Assembly (NCBI GenBank): GCA_900542905.1
Contig: UQPF01000011.1
Span: forward strand, 6,561-70,560
Reading direction: 5' to 3'
From: an uncultured Collinsella sp.
GTDB lineage: Bacteria > Actinomycetota > Coriobacteriia > Coriobacteriales > Coriobacteriaceae
Length of the DNA: 64,000 bases
Shown here in pieces: positions 17,502 to 27,769 of this stretch; within the stretch, counting starts at the first letter, position 1; every line of letters begins with the position of its first letter. Position numbers and translations under genes: made by a program. A model generated the notes under the pieces. It ran no database searches and had not been told where the DNA came from. It saw only the letters and a program-made list of their open reading frames with translations.

Positions 17502-19064
17502 CTACTTGCCGTCGTCGTCCTGGGCTTCATCGCGCGCATAGAGCTCCAACATGCGGCGGCGGTATTCGCGCACGGCGAGCTTGGCGCGCTCCAGGCGGCG
17601 ACGCTCGCGCGGAGTCAGCTCGGACGGGTCGACCTCGTCTCCATAGGTCTTATCGGCAAGCAGGTGCGCAGCGTCCACGATGCGGGCATCGATGTGGCCG
17701 CTCGCCGCCTCGGCGGAAAGACGCTCGGCAATCGTATCGAGCGTAGGCAGGCCCTCGAATACGCGACCATGGCCATGCGAAGTCAGCAGCTCATGCTCGC
17801 GCGCGAGCAAGCTCGCTAGGTCGTGGTGGGCGCGCAGGATGTCGAGCGCATCGGATGGATGCTCGGCAACCTCTGCCACGGCGGTGACCGGCGCTGCATC
17901 GACCACGCGGTAGAAGAGCTGCGCGAGCAGCGGCATCAAGAACACCGTGATGGCGCCGGCAGCGACCATAACCGATGCGACGTCTTGCGACAGCGCGCCC
18001 GCGTTGACGGCAACGCTCGTCACGGCAACGATGATCGGCAGCGCCGTGGTGCAGTACAGGGCCACGGTAATGCGACCATACGCCGACACATCGCGCGTCG
18101 CAGGACAAATGCTCATGGAAATAAGAATGGGCACGGCACGAATAATCAACAACGCCACGATAAAGCCCACGAGCAGACCCGGGCGCGACGCCACGGCCGT
18201 CAGATCGATCTTTGCGCCCGATACGGTAAAGAACACCGGAATCAAAAAACCGTAGGCCAGACCGTCGAGCTTGGTCTCGAGCGTATGGTTGCCCTCGGGG
18301 ATGATATAGCGCAGGACAAAGCCGGCGGCAAAAGAACCCAACACGATGTCGAGATCAAAGACAGCCGAGAATGCCACGAGCGTGACCAGGATGAGCACCG
18401 TCAGGCGCACGAAGGTCTGCGACGTGGTATCGGCGCGCTCCTCAACAAACGCAAAGAAGCGGCTGCCGACGCGCTTGGAGCGGCTCGGGACCACGGCCAG
18501 CAACACGCAAACCACCGCAAACAAGCCAAGGATAACGAGCGTTTGGATGCCAGTGCGGGCAGACAACAGCACCGACATGGCGAGCACGGGACCGAGCTCG
18601 CCCCAAGTGCCATACGCGAGAATCGAGTCGCCCACGCGCGTGCCGGTGAGCGAGCGCTCACGCATAATGGGCACGAGCGTACCGAGCGCCGTCGAAGTGA
18701 GGGCAAGCGTCACGGCGATACCGTCGAAATGACTGACTGAGAACCACGGGGTAAAGCGCACGGCAAGCCAGGCGATACCAAACGTGACGACCCACGTCGC
18801 CAAGCCGTAGCGCCCCTCGACGCCCGTGATGCTCTTGGGGTCGATCTCAAAGCCGGCAAGCAGGAACAAAAAGGCCAGGCCCAGCTCGGACACAAGCGAG
18901 ACCTCAGCATCTACATGGATGACGCCGAGCATATGGGGTCCCAGCACCGCGCCGAGCACGAGCAAAAAGACCGTCTCGGGAACGGGTTTTCCGGGAATCG
19001 CCGAGGCGATAAAAGGACTCGCAAAGGCCACGAGTGCGATGATGGCGAGCGAAACGAATGCCAT
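17502..19064 (-). CDS. Monovalent cation:proton antiporter, CPA2 type
   Basis: 520 residues. Residues 1-390 hold about twelve membrane helices with the CPA2 features LGLAFLFLLAGFEIDPK and LGSFAAGFVLRYIIPEGNH; a 130-residue charged, cytosolic C-terminal tail follows, rich in Arg/Glu (ELTPRERRRLERAK). Such proteins exchange Na+ or K+ for protons at the cytoplasmic membrane. The tail lacks a recognisable TrkA-N domain, so gating would be by something else. ATG has an AAAGGC site. Single gene, convergent with the SDR across the repeat array. Confidence 0.85.
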   Translation of the reverse strand: MAFVSLAIIALVAFASPFIASAIPGKPVPETVFLLVLGAVLGPHMLGVIHVDAEVSLVSELGLAFLFLLAGFEIDPKSITGVEGRYGLATWVVTFGIAWLAVRFTPWFSVSHFDGIAVTLALTSTALGTLVPIMRERSLTGTRVGDSILAYGTWGELGPVLAMSVLLSARTGIQTLVILGLFAVVCVLLAVVPSRSKRVGSRFFAFVEERADTTSQTFVRLTVLILVTLVAFSAVFDLDIVLGSFAAGFVLRYIIPEGNHTLETKLDGLAYGFLIPVFFTVSGAKIDLTAVASRPGLLVGFIVALLIIRAVPILISMSICPATRDVSAYGRITVALYCTTALPIIVAVTSVAVNAGALSQDVASVMVAAGAITVFLMPLLAQLFYRVVDAAPVTAVAEVAEHPSDALDILRAHHDLASLLAREHELLTSHGHGRVFEGLPTLDTIAERLSAEAASGHIDARIVDAAHLLADKTYGDEVDPSELTPRERRRLERAKLAVREYRRRMLELYARDEAQDDDGK

Positions 19065-19248
19065 GTGATGCCTTTCTCTTGTTTGCGCTTCACTGTAGCA
19101 CCCTCGCCGTCCTCAACGCGCCGCGAGCTGTCGTATCATAGTGAGGTTTACAAACATGTGGCTCAAGGCGACCGCAGGGCAGACCCCGCAAACCGACCGC
19201 TGCCGCATACCGTACCGTACGCCCAACCGATCAGGAAGGCAGGAACCA

Positions 19249-22200
19249 ATGGTCTCTCGTATCTACGTGGAGAAGAAACCCGGGTTCGACGTCGAGGCTC
19301 AGCAGCTCAAGGGCGAGCTGACCGAAATTCTCGGCATCAAGGGCATCGAGGCCCTGAGGATCATCAACCGCTACGACGTCGAGGGCATCGACGAGGAGCT
19401 TTTCCGCTCCTGCGTGCCGACCGTCTTTAGCGAGCCCCAGGTCGATGTGACCTACGACGAACTCCCCGCAAGCGATGGCGCCGTCTTTGCCGTCGAGTTC
19501 CTGCCTGGCCAGTTTGACCAGCGCGCCGACTCCGCCAGCGAGTGCGTGCAGCTCATCAGCCAGGGTGAGCGCCCCGCCGTGCGCTCCGCCAAGGTCTATA
19601 TGATCTCGGGCGCTCTGGACGAGGCCGCCATCGATGCCATCAAGCACTACGTGGTGAACCCCGTCGAGGCTCGCATCGCCTCGCTCGACCTGCCCGAGAC
19701 GCTGTACATGGAGACCCCCGAGCCCCAGCCCGTCGAGGTGCTCGACGGCTTCCGCGAGCTCGACGAGGCCGGCCTTGCCGCCTTTATCGCCGATCGCGGC
19801 CTTGCCATGGACGAGGCAGACATCGCCTTCTGCCAGCAGTACTTCCGCGATGAGGACCGCGACCCCACCATCACCGAGATCCGCGTGATCGACACCTACT
19901 GGTCCGACCACTGCCGCCACACCACCTTCGGCACCGTCCTGGACGACGTGACGATCGACGACGCCGTGGTGCAGCAAGCCTTCGACCGCTACATGGAGAT
20001 GCGCCACGAACTCGGCCGCGACGCCAAGCCCGTCTGCCTCATGGACATGGGCACCATCGGCGCCAAGTACCTTAAGAAGACCGGCGTCATGACCGATGTC
20101 GACGAGTCCGAGGAGATCAACGCCTGCACCGTCAAGGTGAAGGTCGATGTCGACGGCGAGGACCAGGACTGGCTGTTCCTGTTTAAGAACGAGACCCACA
20201 ACCACCCGACCGAGATCGAGCCCTTCGGCGGTGCCGCCACCTGCGTGGGCGGCGCCATCCGCGACCCGCTCTCGGGCCGCAGCTACGTGTACCAGGCCAT
20301 GCGTGTCACCGGCGCCGGTGACCCCACCGTCCCGGTTTCCGAGACGCTCGAGGGTAAGCTGCCGCAGCGCAAGCTCGTGACCACTGCCGCCGCCGGCTAC
20401 TCCAGCTACGGCAACCAGATCGGCCTTGCCACCGGTCAGGTCAACGAACTCTATCACCCCGGTTACGTGGCCAAGCGCATGGAGGTTGGCGCCGTCGTGG
20501 GCGCTACCCCGGCAAACCACGTTCGTCGCGAGTGCCCCGCCCCCACCGACAAGATCATCCTGCTGGGCGGCCGCACCGGCCGCGATGGCATCGGTGGCGC
20601 CACCGGCTCCTCCAAGACCCAGAACACCGAGTCCATCGAGACCTCGGGTGCCGAGGTCCAGAAGGGCAACGCCCCGGTCGAGCGCAAGCTGCAGCGCCTG
20701 TTCCGCCGCGGCGACGCCTGCCGTCTGATCAAGCGCTGCAACGACTTTGGCGCCGGCGGCGTCTCAGTCGCCGTGGGCGAACTTGCCGACGGCCTGTATG
20801 TCGACCTGGACACCGTGACCAAGAAGTACGACGGCCTGGACGGCACCGAGCTCGCTATCTCTGAGTCCCAGGAGCGCATGGCCTGCGCCGTCGCCGACGG
20901 TGACGTCGAGGAGTTCATGGGCTACGCCGCCGAGGAGAACCTGGAGGCGACCGTTATCGCCGAGGTTACCGCTGAGCCGCGCATGCGCATGGCCTGGAAC
21001 GGCGTCGCTATCGTCGACCTGTCCCGCGAGTTCCTCAACTCCAACGGCGCACCCAAGCACCAGGTCGCCCACGTGTGCGCCCGTAGCGTGTGGCAGCCCA
21101 GCTGGGCCGGCACCACGCTCGCCGAGCGCATGACCTCGCTCGTCACCGACCTCAACGTCGCTTCCAACAAGGGCCTTTCCGAGCGCTTCGACTCCACCAT
21201 CGGCGCCGCGACCGTACTCATGCCCTTTGGCGGCAAGACGCAGCTCACCCCCAGCTCGGCCATGGTCGCCAAGTTCCCCGTGGACGGCGAGACCACCACG
21301 GCGAGCGCCATGGCATGGGGCTTTAACCCCTATCTGATGGAAGCCGACCAGTTTGCGGGCGCCTACCTGTCCGTGGTCGAGTCCATCGCCAAGCTCGTGG
21401 CTGCCGGCTTTGAGCACAAGCGCGCCTATCTCTCCTTCCAGGAGTACTTCGAGCGCCTGCGCACCGAGGCCGAGCGCTGGGGCAAGCCCATGGCTGCCGT
21501 CCTGGGTGCCCTCATGGCCCAGGTCGACCTGGGTGCCGGCGCCATCGGCGGCAAGGACTCCATGAGCGGTTCGTTTGAGGACGAGGCCGGCGAGCTCAAC
21601 GTTCCGCCGACCCTGATCAGCTTCGCTGTGGCCGTGGGCAAGGCCGCCCGTGCCGTCTCGCCCGAGTTCAAGGGTCTGACGCACCGCGTCGTCCGTATCG
21701 CCCCCGCCACCTATGGCGAAGACTACCGCCCCGACGCCCAGCAGCTGCTCGCCGCGTTTGACGCCGTCGAGGCGCTCACTGCTACCGGCGACGCCCTGGC
21801 CGTCTCCACGCCCGGCTACGGCTGCGGCGCCGAGAGCCTCTTTAAGATGTGCGTCGGCAACCAGATCGGTATCGAGCTTGCCGAGGATGTGGACGTGGAG
21901 AGCTTCTTCACCCCGCTCTACGGCAGCTTTATCGTCGAGCTCGCCGATGACGCCGAGCTGCCCGAGGTCGCCGACGGCGTTGTCGTCGAGCCCCTGGGCA
22001 CCACCGTCGAGGGCTATGTCATCGATACCGGCTCCGAGGTCATCGAGCTCTCCGAGCTCCAGGAGGCCTGGGAGAGCGGCATCGAGGGCGTCTTTGCCTA
22101 CCGCAGCGCCGGCGAGACCCCCGAGGTCGAGACCATCGACTTCCGCGCCAAGGATATCCACGTGTACGGCGGCGCCAAGATCGCCCGTCCGCGCGTGATT

Positions 22201-22995
22201 ATCCCGGTGTTCCCCGGCAACAACTGCGAGTACGACAGCGCCCGCGCCTTCCGTGCCGCCGGTGCCGAGGCCGACACCTTCGTGATCAACAACCTCACGC
22301 CCGAGGCCGTCGCCGAGAGCACCCACGAGCTTGCCCGCCGCATCCGTGCAAGCCAGATCGTCATGATCCCCGGTGGCTTCTCGGGCGGCGACGAGCCCGA
22401 CGGCTCCGCCAAGTTCATCACGGCGTTCTTCCGCGCTCCCGAGGTCACCGAGGCAGTCCGCGACCTGCTCAAGGCCCGCGACGGCCTGATGCTGGGCATC
22501 TGCAACGGCTTCCAGGCCCTGGTCAAGCTCGGCCTGGTGCCCTACGGCGATATCGTCGACGCCACGCCCGATGCGCCCACGCTGACGTTCAACACCATCG
22601 GTCGCCATCAGAGCCGCCTGGTGCGCACCCGCATCTCGTCCAACCTGTCCCCGTGGCTGTCGCAGTGCAGCCTGGACGACCCCTACACCGTCGCCATCAG
22701 CCACGGCGAGGGCCGCTTTGTCGCCAACGACGAGGCGCTCGCCCAGCTGATCGCCAACGGCCAGGTCGCCACGCAGTACGTGGGCGAGGACGGCAAGCCC
22801 AGCATGGACCTTTCCGTCAACCCCAACGGCTCCGCACTCGCCATCGAGGGCATCACGAGCCCCGACGGCCGCGTCCTGGGCAAGATGGGCCATGCCGAGC
22901 GTCGCGGCGACAACCTGTACCGCAACGTGCCCGAGCATGTCCCCGGCGACAAGTTCATGCCGATCTTTGAGAGCGGCGTAGCCTACTTCGCTTAA
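19249..22995 (+). CDS. purL: Phosphoribosylformylglycinamidine synthase, single-chain large form
   Basis: 1248 residues; fourth step of purine synthesis, converting FGAR and glutamine to FGAM. N-terminal PurS-like and linker regions lead to two AIR-synthetase-like halves (TYWSDHCRHTTF, KNETHNHPTEIEPFGGA, then GGKDSMSGSF). The C-terminus is a glutamine amidotransferase with nucleophile C1085 in GICNGFQ and the His/Glu pair H1215/E1217 in GHAERR. The fused architecture is that of Proteobacteria and eukaryotes rather than the separate PurL/PurQ/PurS of Bacillus. Start at 19249 follows AGGAACC. A possible -10 (TATCAT) lies about 110 bases upstream. Confidence 0.96.
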   Translation: MVSRIYVEKKPGFDVEAQQLKGELTEILGIKGIEALRIINRYDVEGIDEELFRSCVPTVFSEPQVDVTYDELPASDGAVFAVEFLPGQFDQRADSASECVQLISQGERPAVRSAKVYMISGALDEAAIDAIKHYVVNPVEARIASLDLPETLYMETPEPQPVEVLDGFRELDEAGLAAFIADRGLAMDEADIAFCQQYFRDEDRDPTITEIRVIDTYWSDHCRHTTFGTVLDDVTIDDAVVQQAFDRYMEMRHELGRDAKPVCLMDMGTIGAKYLKKTGVMTDVDESEEINACTVKVKVDVDGEDQDWLFLFKNETHNHPTEIEPFGGAATCVGGAIRDPLSGRSYVYQAMRVTGAGDPTVPVSETLEGKLPQRKLVTTAAAGYSSYGNQIGLATGQVNELYHPGYVAKRMEVGAVVGATPANHVRRECPAPTDKIILLGGRTGRDGIGGATGSSKTQNTESIETSGAEVQKGNAPVERKLQRLFRRGDACRLIKRCNDFGAGGVSVAVGELADGLYVDLDTVTKKYDGLDGTELAISESQERMACAVADGDVEEFMGYAAEENLEATVIAEVTAEPRMRMAWNGVAIVDLSREFLNSNGAPKHQVAHVCARSVWQPSWAGTTLAERMTSLVTDLNVASNKGLSERFDSTIGAATVLMPFGGKTQLTPSSAMVAKFPVDGETTTASAMAWGFNPYLMEADQFAGAYLSVVESIAKLVAAGFEHKRAYLSFQEYFERLRTEAERWGKPMAAVLGALMAQVDLGAGAIGGKDSMSGSFEDEAGELNVPPTLISFAVAVGKAARAVSPEFKGLTHRVVRIAPATYGEDYRPDAQQLLAAFDAVEALTATGDALAVSTPGYGCGAESLFKMCVGNQIGIELAEDVDVESFFTPLYGSFIVELADDAELPEVADGVVVEPLGTTVEGYVIDTGSEVIELSELQEAWESGIEGVFAYRSAGETPEVETIDFRAKDIHVYGGAKIARPRVIIPVFPGNNCEYDSARAFRAAGAEADTFVINNLTPEAVAESTHELARRIRASQIVMIPGGFSGGDEPDGSAKFITAFFRAPEVTEAVRDLLKARDGLMLGICNGFQALVKLGLVPYGDIVDATPDAPTLTFNTIGRHQSRLVRTRISSNLSPWLSQCSLDDPYTVAISHGEGRFVANDEALAQLIANGQVATQYVGEDGKPSMDLSVNPNGSALAIEGITSPDGRVLGKMGHAERRGDNLYRNVPEHVPGDKFMPIFESGVAYFA

Positions 22996-23032
22996 ACCTT
23001 TCCCATCAGGTACAATCCCTTCGGGTAACAAC

Positions 23033-23069
23033 ACCCGCCACCGACACATCCGGTGGCGGGTTCTTTTTT
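23033..23069 (+). terminator. Rho-independent terminator after purL
   Basis: ACCCGCCACCG pairs with CGGTGGCGGGT, followed by TCTTTTTT. It ends 25 bases before the next start, so that gene must be transcribed by read-through or from a promoter in the short gap. Confidence 0.88.
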
Positions 23070-23094
23070 GCTTCGCGCATATAGGAAGGACATC

Positions 23095-24030
23095 ATGGAA
23101 AGCCGCAAGCCGTATCTCGCCACCCTGCCCGGACTCATCCTGGGCTGTCTCGTTTGCTGCGCGCTCTGGGGCTCCGCCTTCCCCTGCATCAAGATCGGCT
23201 ACGCACTCTTTGGTATCCCAGCGCACGATAGCGCCTCGCAGCTACTCTTTGCAGGTTTGCGCTTCACGCTTGCCGGCATCCTGGTTATCGTCGGTATGAG
23301 CACAGCTCAGCGCCGCCCGCTCGTCCCACAGGTACGCGATATCAAGCCCATCTGCATCCTGTCACTCTTCCAGACTATCGGGCAGTACTTCTTTTTCTAC
23401 CTGGGACTCTCGCGCGCCAGTGCCATGTCGAGCTCCATCATCGAGGCCAGCGCCAACTTCCTCGCAATCCTCTTTGCCGCCCTGGCGTTTCGCACCGAAA
23501 AGCTCGATGCGGCCAAGGTGCTCGGCTGTGTACTGGGCTTTGCCGGCGTCGCGCTCGTCAACCTTTCGGGCGCGGACGGCACCTTTGGCTTTACGCTCGA
23601 CGGCGAGGGCTTTATCCTGGCCTCCACCGTCGCGGGTGCCCTGTCGACCTGCCTGATCGGCATCTTCTCGCGCGAGCACGACGGTGTCTTGCTTGCCGGG
23701 TGGCAGTTCTTGGTCGGCGGCCTGGTCCTCACCGCCATCGGGTTTTTGATGGGCGGCGCGCTCTCCCTCACCGCGATCATCCCCGCCATCGCGCTCATTA
23801 TCTATATGGCACTCATCTCCGCCATCGCGTACTCGCTATGGTCGCGCCTGCTTGCCGTCAACCCCGTCAGCCGCGTCTCGGTCTTTGGGTTTATGAACCC
23901 CGTCTTTGGTGTGCTGTTGAGTGCGCTGCTGCTCGGCGAGGGCGCCGGCACGAGCCCCGTTACCGTTATAGTTGCCCTGCTGTTGGTCTGCGGCGGCATC
24001 ATCATCGTCAACAGGCCTAAAAAGGCCTAG
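23095..24030 (+). CDS. EamA/DMT-superfamily transporter
   Basis: 311 residues with ten hydrophobic segments in two EamA repeats; ALWGSAFPCIKIGYALF marks repeat one and FGFMNPVFGVLLSALLLGE the end of repeat two. Drug/metabolite exporters of this class move amino acids or other small molecules; the substrate is unknown. ATG follows AGGAAGGA. A TACAAT box at about 23011, before the purL terminator, could be its promoter. Confidence 0.85.
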   Translation: MESRKPYLATLPGLILGCLVCCALWGSAFPCIKIGYALFGIPAHDSASQLLFAGLRFTLAGILVIVGMSTAQRRPLVPQVRDIKPICILSLFQTIGQYFFFYLGLSRASAMSSSIIEASANFLAILFAALAFRTEKLDAAKVLGCVLGFAGVALVNLSGADGTFGFTLDGEGFILASTVAGALSTCLIGIFSREHDGVLLAGWQFLVGGLVLTAIGFLMGGALSLTAIIPAIALIIYMALISAIAYSLWSRLLAVNPVSRVSVFGFMNPVFGVLLSALLLGEGAGTSPVTVIVALLLVCGGIIIVNRPKKA

Positions 24031-24131
24031 CGAACTGCCCTTATTTAGCAGAGGGGATTCACATACTTTAGTTTAATGGAATACATCGGAGAGCCGAGGG
24101 CCACCATGCACGCAAGCGTGCGCCCCTATTT

Positions 24132-25283
24132 CTAGCGTATCTGGACGCCAGCTTTCTTCTTCTCGTACTTTACGCGGTAGAGCTCCGCGTCGGCGGCGCG
24201 AAGCAAATCTTGCCAGGTATCGACACCATCACCGACCCGTGCATAGCCGATGGACATCCGCAACAGATACGGCACCTCGGCGCGTGCGAGTTCATCGTTG
24301 ATTGCCGCGCACAGACGCATGATGTCCTGTTCCGCCGCTGCCTTTTGGAGCACCACGAACTCATCGCCACCATAACGTGCGATAAAGCCACCAGCCGGCG
24401 AACAGACATCCTTGAGCGCCGTCGCAACAACCTGAAGAGCATGGTCGCCCTCCACATGTCCATAGCGATCGTTAATCTGCTTAAAGCCGTCGGCGTCCAT
24501 CATAAGCAGATATACATCTTCGGCCTGATCCACATTTGAGAAGAGCGACAGCATATAGGTCTCAAAACGGTTGCGATTGTTAAGTCCAGTCAACGGGTCG
24601 GTCGAGATGAGCTGCTCCTGGTAGATGATGTAGAGCAGCAACATGCTAATCATTATGCCGACACAAAGGCCGGGCACCGAGTATACGACCTGAAAGGTAC
24701 CGCCCACCAGGGCCGGAATGGCGAAAAATGCCAAGGTTCGATAGATGGCCTTCGTCTGCAGGCTCTCGACCCTGCGAGATTGCACAAACGCATGTAGGGA
24801 CGTATGTATAACGTAACAGTAGCTGACGATGGGCTGGATCATATAGGCAAAGCCGCGACGATACACGCCCTGCGAATCGATATAGAACAGGGCGTGCGTC
24901 CAGTAACTGGTAAACGCCAGCACGACCACCAGAGCCGTAGGCAACGCTACAAGCACCACCCTATAGCGCGAGGTCAAAAGGCGAGAACCCTGCACCGTCT
25001 CGGAATAGATAAACCAAATGAGACACGCGATAGCAAAGAGCGAAAACGAAACCGCGTTGGAAATCCAGTTGGCAGCAATGCCCAACGTGCCGTCCACACC
25101 GTCCGAAAGCGTCCAGATCATATCGAATAATATGTACGCAGCAGACGTGTAGCCCAGCATGCTAAACAAAAGCTGCTGGGTGCTCGAGAACAGGGAGCGA
25201 CGGCTTCGTACGGCAAGCCCGATAAGAACAATCATGCATAGCACGAATATCTCAATCTTGAGTGCCTTAACCACTAGCGCCAT
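24132..25283 (-). CDS. Membrane diguanylate cyclase (GGDEF domain)
   Basis: About 383 residues: seven or eight membrane helices in residues 1-220, then a GGDEF domain beginning STDPLTGLNNRNRF with the intact active site RYGGDEF. It should make cyclic di-GMP, with the membrane part as sensor. No RxxD inhibitory site is obvious just upstream of GGDEF. The start is uncertain: ATG at 25283 touches its GAAGGG site, a GTG three codons later is better spaced, and a TTG at 25316 lacks a site. Confidence 0.87.
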   Translation of the reverse strand: MALVVKALKIEIFVLCMIVLIGLAVRSRRSLFSSTQQLLFSMLGYTSAAYILFDMIWTLSDGVDGTLGIAANWISNAVSFSLFAIACLIWFIYSETVQGSRLLTSRYRVVLVALPTALVVVLAFTSYWTHALFYIDSQGVYRRGFAYMIQPIVSYCYVIHTSLHAFVQSRRVESLQTKAIYRTLAFFAIPALVGGTFQVVYSVPGLCVGIMISMLLLYIIYQEQLISTDPLTGLNNRNRFETYMLSLFSNVDQAEDVYLLMMDADGFKQINDRYGHVEGDHALQVVATALKDVCSPAGGFIARYGGDEFVVLQKAAAEQDIMRLCAAINDELARAEVPYLLRMSIGYARVGDGVDTWQDLLRAADAELYRVKYEKKKAGVQIR

Positions 25284-25337
25284 CCCTTCAATATCCAAGT
25301 GGTCAGAATCGCCCAATTCGAATCAGGGCAATAAACA

Positions 25338-25364
25338 CCCCTTTACTCCGCAGGGGTAAAGGGG
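25338..25364. repeat. Inverted repeat ahead of the GGDEF gene
   Basis: CCCCTTTAC and GTAAAGGGG flank a nine-base spacer. It lies just upstream of the cyclase start and could be a leader hairpin or operator. Confidence 0.45.
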
Positions 25365-25377
25365 ATAATAGCAGAGC

Positions 25378-25413
25378 GCCCGAACATCACTGCAAAACAG
25401 TTTCTGTTCGGGC
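25378..25413 (-). terminator. Possible terminator hairpin after the KdgT-type gene
   Basis: GCCCGAACA pairs perfectly with TGTTCGGGC around 18 bases, 52 bases beyond the permease stop on the minus strand. No T run follows, so termination is only suggested. Confidence 0.4.
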
Positions 25414-25464
25414 ACCCATACGGCGCGAATTGCACACGCCGGCATCATTGATGGGTATCGATTG

Positions 25465-26487
25465 CTACTCGCCATCGATGTCAGTCGCGACAGCCTCCTC
25501 GATGGCCTCGACACCGACAGGCGACAGATCCTCCTTGCCTTGGCAGAACTTCTTGTCGACCCAGCCAGTCAGAATCGGAGCCATGATCGCCGTGATGATA
25601 ACGGCGGTGGCGATCTGAGCGTACGCGGTGGGCGCAAGCTCGGCGTAGCGCGGTGCGACCTCGGCGAGGGCAACCGGTGTGGTCATAGCCGTGCCGGCAA
25701 TGGTGGAGCAAGCCACAGCGGCCTTGCCATTGCCGCCGCACAGACGCTCAAACGCAAAGGTGATGGGGCCGACGACAAACAGCGTGACAAGGCCCAGCAA
25801 GATGCCGGAAATACCGCCGGTGATAAAGCTCGACAGGCTCATGGACGCACCGAGCTGAAATCCGATGACGGCAATCGCGGGATTGGCACCGGGAACCAGC
25901 AGGTTCTTGATAAACGGGAACAGGTTGCCCAGAACCATGCCAATAACGAGTGGCAAGATGGAGCCGATAATGGTGCCAATGGGAATGTTGGCGAGGCCGG
26001 AAACACCGAGGATGATCATCGTGACGGCAGGGCCGGCCGTAAAGAACAGGATACCGACGGCGCCCTGCTCGGACTCATCGCCAAACTCGCCCATGATGCC
26101 CGTATAGAGCGCCATGTTGCAAAACGTGATGCCGCCGATGATAGACACGGAACTCAGACCCAGGAAGTTGTCGTTAAAGAAATATGCCACGCCCAGGCCG
26201 AGAGCCGCTGCGACGACCAGCTTGGGGATCAGCACGACGATGCCGGTCTTGATGGCACCCGGCGTGGACTTAAAGCTGATGCCGGCGCCCACAAACAGCA
26301 GGATCGCGGCGACGATGGTATTGGAGCCACCGCGGCAGGCAGCCGTAAAGAAGCCGCCGATCTCAAAAACCTGCGGGCAGAAGGTGTTGAGCAAAAGACC
26401 GACGATCATCGGATAGATCATGATGTCGCCCGGGATGCGCGGGACCTTGAATTTCTTTTGCTCGTTGGCGGTCGCTTCCTGTGCCAT
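25465..26487 (-). CDS. 2-keto-3-deoxygluconate permease family transporter (KdgT)
   Basis: 341 residues, about ten membrane segments, with KdgT-type sequence throughout (VPRIPGDIMIYPMIVGLLLNT shortened here to its pattern PGDIMIYPMIVGLL, GGITFCNMALY, GFQLGASMSLSSFITGG). Carries sugar acids from pectin or uronate breakdown with protons. No kdg catabolic gene is adjacent, so the substrate may differ. ATG at 26487 with a GGGGG site. Confidence 0.85.
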   Translation of the reverse strand: MAQEATANEQKKFKVPRIPGDIMIYPMIVGLLLNTFCPQVFEIGGFFTAACRGGSNTIVAAILLFVGAGISFKSTPGAIKTGIVVLIPKLVVAAALGLGVAYFFNDNFLGLSSVSIIGGITFCNMALYTGIMGEFGDESEQGAVGILFFTAGPAVTMIILGVSGLANIPIGTIIGSILPLVIGMVLGNLFPFIKNLLVPGANPAIAVIGFQLGASMSLSSFITGGISGILLGLVTLFVVGPITFAFERLCGGNGKAAVACSTIAGTAMTTPVALAEVAPRYAELAPTAYAQIATAVIITAIMAPILTGWVDKKFCQGKEDLSPVGVEAIEEAVATDIDGE

Positions 26488-26637
26488 GAAACCCCCATTT
26501 CCGCTGACGGGGTACAAAAGCCCACGTCACGCTTTGCTACAGTAAAGTTTGACCATGGTACCAGAAGAAGCAGACCGGCTCGGTGAGAAATTATACAAGT
26601 TGGGATGGAACGAGATTCGGCGCCCGCGACGCCACCC

Positions 26638-26961
26638 CTATATAAGGCTCAAGACGATATAGAGTACGATGCCCGAGACACAGCACCACAGCATCGATTT
26701 TGTCTTGACCGCCACGACCACGACGCCGGCGGCCGCAATCCAGGGAACCAAGGCAGGCCAGAGCCCTGCGTCGAACGCGCCGGGACTCACCAAGTCGTTG
26801 GCGACCAGCGCGGCAAAGGCAGCGGGCGGGATATAGCCCAGGGCCTCGGTAATGCGGGGCGACAGGGTCCGCCCGCGCAAGGCGAACGCCGGCGCGATGC
26901 GAAAGAACGCGATAGCAGCCCACGAGGACAGCCATAGAACCAAGAACTCGTTAACGGGCAT
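26638..26961 (-). CDS. azlD: AzlD-type branched-chain amino acid exporter subunit
   Basis: 107 residues, four hydrophobic segments, with the AzlD pattern LSPRITEALGYIPPAAFAAL. Works with AzlC to export branched-chain amino acids and analogues. ATG at 26961 lies inside azlC (11-base overlap) with GAGGTG as ribosome site, showing coupling. Confidence 0.85.
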   Translation of the reverse strand: MPVNEFLVLWLSSWAAIAFFRIAPAFALRGRTLSPRITEALGYIPPAAFAALVANDLVSPGAFDAGLWPALVPWIAAAGVVVVAVKTKSMLWCCVSGIVLYIVLSLI

Positions 26962-27643
26962 CGCGGGCACCTCTTCCGTCAAATACAGCATCGCACGCCA
27001 GCGCAATGGTAATGCCGACCACGACGCTTGCCGGCACGGCAATATTCACGAGGCCCAAGAACTTGCATACGGCGACGGACACCGCGCCCGAAACCGCCGC
27101 GACAACGTTGCCGCGCGACAGCCGCTGCGAAAAGAGCAGGCAGATAAAGAGCGAGGTGCAGACAAAGGCTGCAATGGCGGTGGGAACATCGACAACGGCG
27201 CCGACGATGGCGCCCATCGTACACGATACGCCCCATGTTGCGATAAGGATCACGTTGAGCACAAAGGACTCGCGCGGGCCCCAATCCTCCCCTTCAACCA
27301 ACTTGGCAAGCGAGATGCCATATGCCTCCTCGGTAAGTGTCGCGGCAACAGCCAGCGTCTGACGCTTCGAGGCACCCTTCAGATGCGGCGCGATCGATGC
27401 CGAGTAAAGCGCAAAACGCGAGGAGATGGCGGCAACGCTCGCGATAATCGAAGGTGCCGGTACACCTGCCAGCCAAAGATTGCAGATCATAAACTGGCCG
27501 CTGCCCGTCACAAACGTGTTGCTCAGGGCAAAGACCATCCAGGGCTCCATTCCCGTCTGCCCCATGATCATTCCGCACGGCGTGCCTATTGCAACATAGG
27601 TAAGCATCACTGGCCAGACGGTTCTAACGATTTTGAGCACCAT
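26951..27643 (-). CDS. azlC: AzlC-type branched-chain amino acid exporter
   Basis: 230 residues, hydrophobic, with the AzlC signature GMIMGQTGMEPWMVFALSNT region, GSGQFM and SRFALYSASIAPHL. Larger membrane subunit of the AzlCD exporter. ATG at 27643 has a GAGAAG site; a longer in-frame start runs into the divergent promoter region. Exporter and the liv importer in the same window suggest active balancing of branched-chain amino acids. Confidence 0.87.
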   Translation of the reverse strand: MVLKIVRTVWPVMLTYVAIGTPCGMIMGQTGMEPWMVFALSNTFVTGSGQFMICNLWLAGVPAPSIIASVAAISSRFALYSASIAPHLKGASKRQTLAVAATLTEEAYGISLAKLVEGEDWGPRESFVLNVILIATWGVSCTMGAIVGAVVDVPTAIAAFVCTSLFICLLFSQRLSRGNVVAAVSGAVSVAVCKFLGLVNIAVPASVVVGITIALACDAVFDGRGARDAR

Positions 27644-27769
27644 ACGCTTCTCATCCTGACAAGGTCTCCGAGCCGCATGTAGCGACACGGCAGAATCATC
27701 ATCCGACAGCAACCGAGTTCACCTACAATTGCCACCGGATCGAAAGACACAACTTATTAGGAAGTCATT

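Noticed and set aside
20764..23226. 820-codon open frame opposite purL
   Set aside because: It mirrors purL codon positions in a GC-rich gene, has no motifs and lacks a ribosome site; a shadow frame.
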